Shown piece by piece: positions 63,201 through 64,000 of a DNA stretch of 64,000 nucleotides; the stretch's first letter is position 1, and each line of letters begins with the position of its first letter. The stretch comes from Sternotherus odoratus. Lineage: Eukaryota; Chordata; Testudines; Kinosternidae. The translations under genes were made by a program, and so were the position numbers. The notes under the pieces are model-generated. The model saw only the letters and a program-made list of their open reading frames with translations. It was not told where the DNA came from and ran no database searches. The stretch is from the NCBI GenBank assembly GCA_032164245.1, contig JAVMKO010000001.1, positions 293,123,041 to 293,187,040 on the forward strand, read 5' to 3'.

Positions 63201-64000
63201 ACAAAGTGGAAAAGTACAAAACCCGGTAGGGACCAGAGTGTAGGGTCCAGGCTAATGGAGCCCCTCTCACTGCAGGTTAAATCCCACAAACCAAGTCGAG
63301 GCACCATGGTAAAATTTCCATCATAAAGTCCATTTTTTCAGGTTTTATAATAGAATAATCCTTAGAACAGGGGCCATGGCCTCAAGTCCTATAACTGGCC
63401 TTCACCTTCACCCCACTCTGGTACTGCAGTCAGCCCCATTTGACGGAGGAGGGAAACAGAGGCAAAGGGAAGTGACTTGTCCAAGGCCAGACAAATTGGG
63501 ATTTGAACTCAGGAATGCCAGGGGCCCAATCCAATACTTAGGCCATTTAAACCTCTCTAGCTCCGGAACAGAACCTTTCATCCCAAACTCTCCTGTTTGT
63601 TTGTGCTCCGGATGCATCAAAACCTAACGCAGGAAGAAGCGGTCCCGTTTGGAAGTAGTTTAGTGAGTGAGGTTCTCCAAACAGTGTAGCTGGTGTCCAG
63701 CTATCTAGGGACTAAACCAGTTTTACTGTATGGGCCCAATCCTTGCAGTCACTGTTGCCTACAGAGGAGTTGCGGCTGAGTTCATGGGATCAGACCTGAC
63801 CATGTTTTCTGTATCAGAGATGGGAGGGAAGCAGTAAAGATCAAAGTCACAGTGAGATTTTAAAAGACCGATTCCAGGGGGGAAACAGTGCGATCCTGCT
63901 TCTGATCTTCCCTAGCATCTGTTTTGCGAAAGAAGAAATCCAACCGGAAGGAGTATCAGGAGGCTCTGGGGTTGATGAAGGAATTCCACAAGAAGTACAA
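23276..64000 (+). CDS. XRRA1: XRRA1, X-ray radiation resistance associated 1 (17 exons, 3' incomplete)
   Basis: XRRA1 is a leucine-rich-repeat protein linked by expression studies to X-ray sensitivity; its molecular role is unknown. Seventeen exons join in frame, with matching splice phases, into 726 codons plus two bases before the window ends. The human protein is about 790 residues, so the last exon or exons are outside. The N-terminus [16 protein letters not shown] and the block NCFPARN match the family. Leucine-rich repeats occupy exons 5-8 ([55 protein letters not shown]) and exons 10-11 ([22 protein letters not shown]). Exons 13-17 encode a charged, likely disordered tail rich in lysine and glutamate. 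The ATG at 23276 has a strong context (AAG before, G after). No internal stop is seen. Confidence 0.95.
24138..24590. repeat. Foldback (inverted-repeat) element
   Basis: Left arm CCCTGAAGCAGCGGCTTATG then GGGAGATTTCAAAAGGCC is mirrored at about 24505-24550. A second paired block GCCATTTCCAAGTCC is mirrored near 24412-24428. Arms of about 150-190 diverged bases. Confidence 0.7.
24602..26900 (+). mobile_element. CR1 LINE, 5'-truncated, with ORF2 broken
   Basis: Covers the end of the endonuclease linker and the whole reverse transcriptase region, ending in ATTCTATG repeats at about 26875-26898. It is broken by a frameshift in an A run near 24950, another near 25505, and a TAA at 25663. The RT active-site motif reads FSED instead of FADD, so the enzyme would be inactive even if in frame. 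The final 365-residue frame (25709-26806) ends DKALAGMI. Confidence 0.93.
27843..28021 (+). CDS. XRRA1: XRRA1 coding exon 2
   Basis: Completes a glycine codon, then reads [17 protein letters not shown] to [15 protein letters not shown] is a family landmark. Acceptor TTACGCCAG, donor GTGAGT, phase 0 at the end. The next intron (28022-30520) contains a C-rich minisatellite at 29390-29760 and otherwise no recognised feature. Confidence 0.93.
29390..29760 (+). repeat. C-rich minisatellite
   Basis: Units of about 60 bases carrying CTCATCTCATCTCCTCTGGC, with a poly-C run near 29567-29584. Confidence 0.85.
30521..30592 (+). CDS. XRRA1: XRRA1 coding exon 3
   Basis: Exactly 24 codons, [20 protein letters not shown] then NLVS, between TTCCCAG and GTAAGT. 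Phase 0 at both ends. The next intron (30593-31593) holds a hAT fragment near 30760-30870. Confidence 0.9.
30760..30870 (+). mobile_element. hAT-type fragment
   Basis: GTGGTTCTCAACATTTTTGG and GACCCAGTAAATTGCTT resemble the left end of the element at 7310. No right end found. Confidence 0.5.
31594..31666 (+). CDS. XRRA1: XRRA1 coding exon 4
   Basis: Reads [20 protein letters not shown] then LLTL, ending in phase 1 before GTAAGG. The acceptor is TCTTCTTTCAG. The next intron (31667-35233) holds a MIR-like SINE, a nested Harbinger-type element, a tRNA-like SINE and a solo LTR. Confidence 0.92.
31875..32042 (+). mobile_element. MIR-like SINE fragment
   Basis: CCCATTTTACAGATGGAGAA followed by a GGCCA...CAGG segment, typical of the amniote MIR core. 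Confidence 0.6.
32700..33090 (+). repeat. Family A repeat split by a Harbinger-type MITE
   Basis: Family A sequence (GGGTTTTAGCCCACAAAAGC) runs up to 32788 and resumes at 33061 with GGTGCCACAAGTACTCCTCG. Confidence 0.75.
32792..33057. mobile_element. PIF/Harbinger-type MITE
   Basis: Ends GGGTATGTCTATACTACC and, inverted, GGGCTTGTCTACACTGG. It is flanked by TAA on both sides (32789-32791, 33058-33060), the 3-base duplication expected of this superfamily. No coding capacity. Confidence 0.75.
33301..33440 (+). mobile_element. tRNA-like SINE, unassigned family
   Basis: An A-box-like TAGCTCAAGAGG head and a body CGCCCAGGTTAGTAATG then AAGTTGTTACTGTCTG, shared with 38320-38400. Confidence 0.5.
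33576..34086 (+). mobile_element. Solo LTR of an endogenous retrovirus
   Basis: Begins TGTTAGG and ends CTGCAACA, with 5-base flanking duplications CTGCC (33571-33575 and 34087-34091). AATAAA occurs within CCTCAATAAACTCACCAC. About 511 bases, no internal genes. Same family as the copy at 39035. Confidence 0.85.
35234..35331 (+). CDS. XRRA1: XRRA1 coding exon 5 (first leucine-rich repeats)
   Basis: Completes glutamate, then [18 protein letters not shown] and [14 protein letters not shown], an LRR with its connecting helix. Acceptor CCATTTAG, donor GTAAGA, phase 0. The intron after it (35332-37072) carries a perfect 15-bp inverted repeat at 35553-35591 and a CR1 3' fragment. Confidence 0.94.
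35553..35591. repeat. Perfect 15-bp inverted repeat
   Basis: TGTCACCAAGGGAGT and ACTCCCTTGGTGACA separated by 9 bases, in XRRA1 intron 5. Confidence 0.95.
36054..36680 (-). mobile_element. CR1 LINE 3' fragment
   Basis: Minus-strand copy of the CR1 tail (GTCAGAAGGGACCATTATGA then ATCTAGTCTGACCTCCTGC). A related plus-strand copy is at 55325. Confidence 0.8.
37073..37206 (+). CDS. XRRA1: XRRA1 coding exon 6 (leucine-rich repeats)
   Basis: Reads [18 protein letters not shown] and [18 protein letters not shown], two LRRs. It ends in phase 2 before GTAAGT. The next intron (37207-45486) is the largest in the window and holds hAT elements, CR1 copies, a solo LTR and the composite hAT at 42006-44722. 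Confidence 0.95.
37746..37860. mobile_element. hAT-type MITE (115 bp)
   Basis: Inverted ends TAGGGTGACCAG and CTGGTCACCCTA. The flanks CTCCCATG and CTCCCTAG match at 6 of 8, as a diverged target duplication. Confidence 0.75.
38320..38402 (+). mobile_element. tRNA-like SINE, unassigned family
   Basis: A B-box-like GGTTTGAATCC followed by AGCCCAGGTTGGTAAT and AAGTTGTTACTATCTG, matching 33301-33440; a weaker relative is at 57110-57220. Confidence 0.5.
38397..38610 (+). mobile_element. MIR-like SINE
   Basis: TGGTGGCCTAGTAGACAGAG, then TGACCTTGGGCCA and CTCTGTTAAATGGGGA, the MIR order. Confidence 0.7.
38957..39610 (-). mobile_element. CR1 3' end interrupted by a solo LTR
   Basis: ATCAGGGTTGGAAGGGACCT starts the minus-strand CR1 tail. 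It is interrupted at 39035-39563 and resumes with CCAACTAAATCATCCCAGCC, the order seen unbroken at 15960-15990. Confidence 0.85.
39035..39563 (-). mobile_element. Solo LTR of an endogenous retrovirus, inverted relative to 33576
   Basis: Begins TGTTGCAGGG on the plus strand and ends CTCTACA, with a 5-base duplication CCAAC on both sides. It shares the AATAAACTCACCACTTTCCA segment with the plus-strand copy at 33576-34086. About 529 bases, no genes. Confidence 0.87.
40040..41300 (-). mobile_element. Older CR1 LINE fragment
   Basis: Minus strand, from the 3' tail (AGAAGGGATAATTAGGATCA) back to the RT region, heavily mutated. The stretch 39611-40039 before it shows nothing I can name. Confidence 0.7.
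42492..42546 (+). pseudogene. GRK4/5/6-type first exon, captured copy
   Basis: ATG begins [18 protein letters not shown], then a split glycine codon before GTGGGG. Human GRK5 and GRK6 begin with nearly the same residues (the N-terminal helix that contacts active receptors); this copy is one residue longer and carries a proline. The upstream 390 bases are CpG-rich like a housekeeping promoter and leader. No further GRK exons follow, so it cannot make a kinase here. Confidence 0.75.
43547..43627. mobile_element. Tigger/pogo-type palindromic MITE
   Basis: CAGTAGACGCTTGATTATCC at the left and the inverted CAGTAGACTCTCGATTATCC at the right. The right side abuts TA; the left side does not, so the left flank may be rearranged. 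Confidence 0.65.
44018..44704 (-). CDS. R2-type retrotransposon C-terminus (zinc knuckle and restriction-like endonuclease), 5'-truncated
   Basis: An uninterrupted minus-strand frame of 228 residues. Its first residues run through the hAT terminus, so real R2-type sequence probably begins near residue 14. It contains a CCHC zinc knuckle ([18 protein letters not shown]), then [13 protein letters not shown], then a restriction-like endonuclease core RPDIVV followed 14 residues later by the aspartate of [11 protein letters not shown]. This order is that of R2-clade LINEs, which nick a target for reverse transcription. The RT domain is missing. Downstream (44017 to about 43640) looks like the element's 3' UTR, with AATAAA near its end. 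Confidence 0.75.
   Translation of the reverse strand: MRQKRDMGIAKMGRGYVCFTRFADWRFIHRARLNCVPLNGAIRHGNRDKRCRRCGYVNETLPHVLCGCKPHSRAWQHRHNAIQNRLAKAIPPSLGKISVNSAIPGTDSRLRPDIVVTNTETKKVLIVDVTVPFENRSPAFHEARARKVLKYTPLADTLRAQGYEVQLHALIVGALGAWDPCNEPVLRACGIGRRYARLMRQLMVSDTIRWSRDIYTEHITGHRQYQVE
44920..45300. repeat. Degenerate tandem repeat around a hAT insertion
   Basis: Repeats of AACATGCTTAGAACCATC and ATGCCAGTAACATG-like units, interrupted at 45021-45199. Confidence 0.6.
45021..45199. mobile_element. hAT-type MITE (179 bp)
   Basis: Perfect 16-base inverted ends CAGGGCCGGCGACAGG with C-rich filler. The flanks TCTACATA and TCTAACAT are similar but not identical. Confidence 0.8.
45487..45591 (+). CDS. 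XRRA1: XRRA1 coding exon 7 (leucine-rich repeat)
   Basis: Joins AA plus T to make asparagine, then [20 protein letters not shown] and [14 protein letters not shown]. Acceptor ACTTGCAG, donor GTAAAG, phase 2. The next intron (45592-47798) holds MIR-like SINEs, a CR1 tail at 46905-46980 and AT-rich sequence at 46240-46640. Confidence 0.94.
46770..46980 (+). mobile_element. MIR-like SINE followed by a CR1 tail
   Basis: ATCCCCATTTTATAGGAAGG and GTGGCAGAGCTGGGACTAGA, then AAGACAGGATACTGGGCTTG and TCTGACCCAGTATGACCGTT. Confidence 0.65.
47799..48034 (+). CDS. XRRA1: XRRA1 coding exon 8
   Basis: Completes serine, then [20 protein letters not shown], a last LRR of this block, followed by a low-complexity linker and [20 protein letters not shown]. 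It ends in phase 1 before GTAACA. The next intron (48035-48836) contains a TG dinucleotide repeat at 48223-48250. Confidence 0.93.
48223..48250. repeat. (TG)14 microsatellite
   Basis: Uninterrupted TG dinucleotides. Confidence 0.97.
48837..48877 (+). CDS. XRRA1: XRRA1 coding exon 9 (41-base microexon)
   Basis: Completes glutamate, then [13 protein letters not shown] in phase 0, between TATTACAG and GTAAGA. Only the phase match and the good splice sites support it, but exon 8 (phase 1) and exon 10 (phase 0) cannot join without it. The next intron (48878-51575) holds a CR1 fragment, a C-run at 49808-49816 and an element with imperfect inverted ends at 50349-51025. Confidence 0.85.
48898..49075 (-). 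mobile_element. CR1 LINE 3' fragment
   Basis: Starts ATAGAATCATAGGACTGGAA on the plus strand, the reverse of a CR1 tail. Confidence 0.8.
50349..51025. mobile_element. Possible transposable element with imperfect inverted ends
   Basis: The left end TGTGATGGGGTGTTCACC roughly mirrors the right end AACCCATTACAGGG. It contains a TATAAAG motif at about 50490. Class unknown. Confidence 0.35.
51576..51713 (+). CDS. XRRA1: XRRA1 coding exon 10 (leucine-rich repeat)
   Basis: Reads [18 protein letters not shown] to [13 protein letters not shown], 46 codons in phase 0. The acceptor is pyrimidine-rich, ending CCCGTAAG; the donor is GTGAGT. The next intron (51714-52982) has GC-rich unique sequence near 52000-52300 and a MIR-like SINE. 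Confidence 0.93.
52650..52855 (+). mobile_element. MIR-like SINE
   Basis: TTTTGCAGATGGGGAAACTG, CAGTGGCAGAGCTGGGACTA and a terminal CTACCCACTAGACC. Similar shorter fragments are near 47195-47360, 51250-51395, 62895-63060 and 63400-63545. Confidence 0.65.
52983..53076 (+). CDS. XRRA1: XRRA1 coding exon 11 (leucine-rich repeat)
   Basis: Reads [19 protein letters not shown] then [12 protein letters not shown], ending in phase 1 before GTACGG. It continues the LRR begun in exon 10. The next intron (53077-54014) shows nothing I can name. Confidence 0.95.
54015..54133 (+). CDS. XRRA1: XRRA1 coding exon 12
   Basis: Completes glycine, then [20 protein letters not shown] and a basic stretch to [14 protein letters not shown] is conserved in the family. 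Acceptor TTTGCCAG, donor GTACGA, phase 0. The next intron (54134-56455) holds a CR1 fragment at 55325-56290. Confidence 0.94.
55325..56290 (+). mobile_element. CR1 LINE 3' fragment with partial duplication of its end
   Basis: Plus-strand sequence, with GAGAGGAGACTCAAGGAACT and AGACAAAGGTTTCTAACCAT. The tail module (GTGCAGGAGGTCAGA) occurs twice, at 56097 and 56230. Confidence 0.8.
56456..56767 (+). CDS. XRRA1: XRRA1 coding exon 13
   Basis: 104 codons from [20 protein letters not shown] to [10 protein letters not shown], phase 0 at both ends. The acidic, serine-rich composition suggests a disordered region. Acceptor CTCTTCCAG, donor GTGTGT. The next intron (56768-58285) has a tRNA-like SINE fragment near 57110-57220 and a MIR-like piece near 57725. 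Confidence 0.92.
58286..58463 (+). CDS. XRRA1: XRRA1 coding exon 14
   Basis: Reads [20 protein letters not shown], a lysine/arginine-rich run, then [20 protein letters not shown], ending in phase 1 before GTAAGT. The acceptor is GTTGTCTGAAG. The next intron (58464-61431) holds a hAT element, a SINE and a Harbinger-like block. Confidence 0.92.
58983..59483. mobile_element. Non-autonomous hAT-type element (501 bp)
   Basis: Left end CAGAGGTGGGCAAACT, inverted right end CAGGGCTGGGCAAACT, and a perfect 8-base duplication GGCTAGAG (58975-58982, 59484-59491). The interior is a degenerate G-rich repeat (GGGCAGTCAGGGAACAGGGA), no genes. Confidence 0.92.
60049..60222 (+). mobile_element. tRNA-derived SINE with CR1-like tail
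   Basis: Head with A box TAGCTCAGTGG and B-box-like GAGTTCAATCC; tail GGGGGTTGGACTAGATGATC ending GATTCTATGA, as in CR1. This arrangement suggests mobilisation by CR1 enzymes and is typical of turtle SINEs. Confidence 0.85.
60250..61250. mobile_element. Harbinger-like block with GC-rich filler, probably two elements
   Basis: Ends resemble GGGGTACGTCTATACTACCC (inverted, at 61245), and the interior repeats ATCGATTTATTGTGTCTACA as in the MITE at 32792. C-rich repeats fill 60520-60740. A perfect 17-bp hairpin (TAAGTCGATTTTCTAAA) lies at 60936-60975. Borders are approximate. Confidence 0.55.
61432..61547 (+). CDS. XRRA1: XRRA1 coding exon 15
   Basis: Completes glycine, then [20 protein letters not shown] to KPYVPRKKK, phase 0 before GTAAAG. 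Acceptor TTGTTCCTAG. The next intron (61548-62684) carries a minus-strand tRNA-derived SINE. Confidence 0.93.
61680..61860 (-). mobile_element. tRNA-derived SINE with CR1-like tail
   Basis: Minus-strand relative of 60049-60222: GATAGCTCAGTGGTTTGAGC at the head and GGCTGAACTCGATGACC in the tail. Confidence 0.85.
62685..62790 (+). CDS. XRRA1: XRRA1 coding exon 16
   Basis: Reads [20 protein letters not shown] then [15 protein letters not shown], ending in phase 1 before GTATTT. Acceptor TTCCTTGTAG. The next intron (62791-63915) holds two MIR-like fragments. Confidence 0.93.
63916..64000 (+). CDS. XRRA1: XRRA1 coding exon 17 (cut by window end)
   Basis: Completes alanine, then [20 protein letters not shown] and KEFHKKY, basic and probably helical. 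Acceptor TTCCCTAG. The exon continues outside the window. Confidence 0.92.

Overview
This is vertebrate nuclear DNA, most likely from a turtle and at least a sauropsid. Genes are split by canonical GT-AG introns. The repeats are CR1 retroposons ending in ATTCTATG units, tRNA-derived SINEs with a CR1-like tail, MIR-like SINEs, solo LTRs, and many hAT, Tigger/pogo and Harbinger-type DNA elements. Nothing bacterial or viral is free-standing here. The species call rests on repeat style and is an inference.

Two host genes lie head to head, in the order found in mammals. SPCS2 (signal peptidase complex subunit 2) is on the minus strand at 5451-12564. Its last four coding exons are present. Its first exon and promoter are not visible and may lie in the 200-base assembly gap at 15541-15740. 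XRRA1 (X-ray radiation resistance associated 1, a leucine-rich-repeat protein) is on the plus strand from its ATG at 23276 and runs off the window in its 17th coding exon. All 17 exons join in frame with consistent splice phases, giving 726 complete codons. One SPCS2 intron (9124-10188) has textbook U12-type AT-AC splice signals.

Layout: 1-2475 holds CR1 fragments and short repeats. 2476-4640 is intergenic with one MITE. 4640-12564 is SPCS2. 12565-23270 is the intergenic stretch, with hAT and Tigger elements, an assembly gap, a CR1 copy split by a minisatellite-bearing hAT element, an intact tRNA-Leu(UAA) gene with several decayed tRNA relatives, and a 55-60 bp tandem array. 23276-64000 is XRRA1, with large repeat-filled introns.

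The most unusual object is at 42006-44722 in XRRA1 intron 6. It is a 2.7 kb element with hAT-like terminal inverted repeats and a perfect 8-bp target duplication. It carries a CpG-rich segment ending in what reads as exon 1 of a GRK4/5/6-type receptor kinase, followed by a splice donor. It also carries an uninterrupted reading frame for the C-terminal zinc knuckle and restriction-like endonuclease of an R2-type retrotransposon. This looks like capture of a host exon and a retroelement by a DNA transposon.
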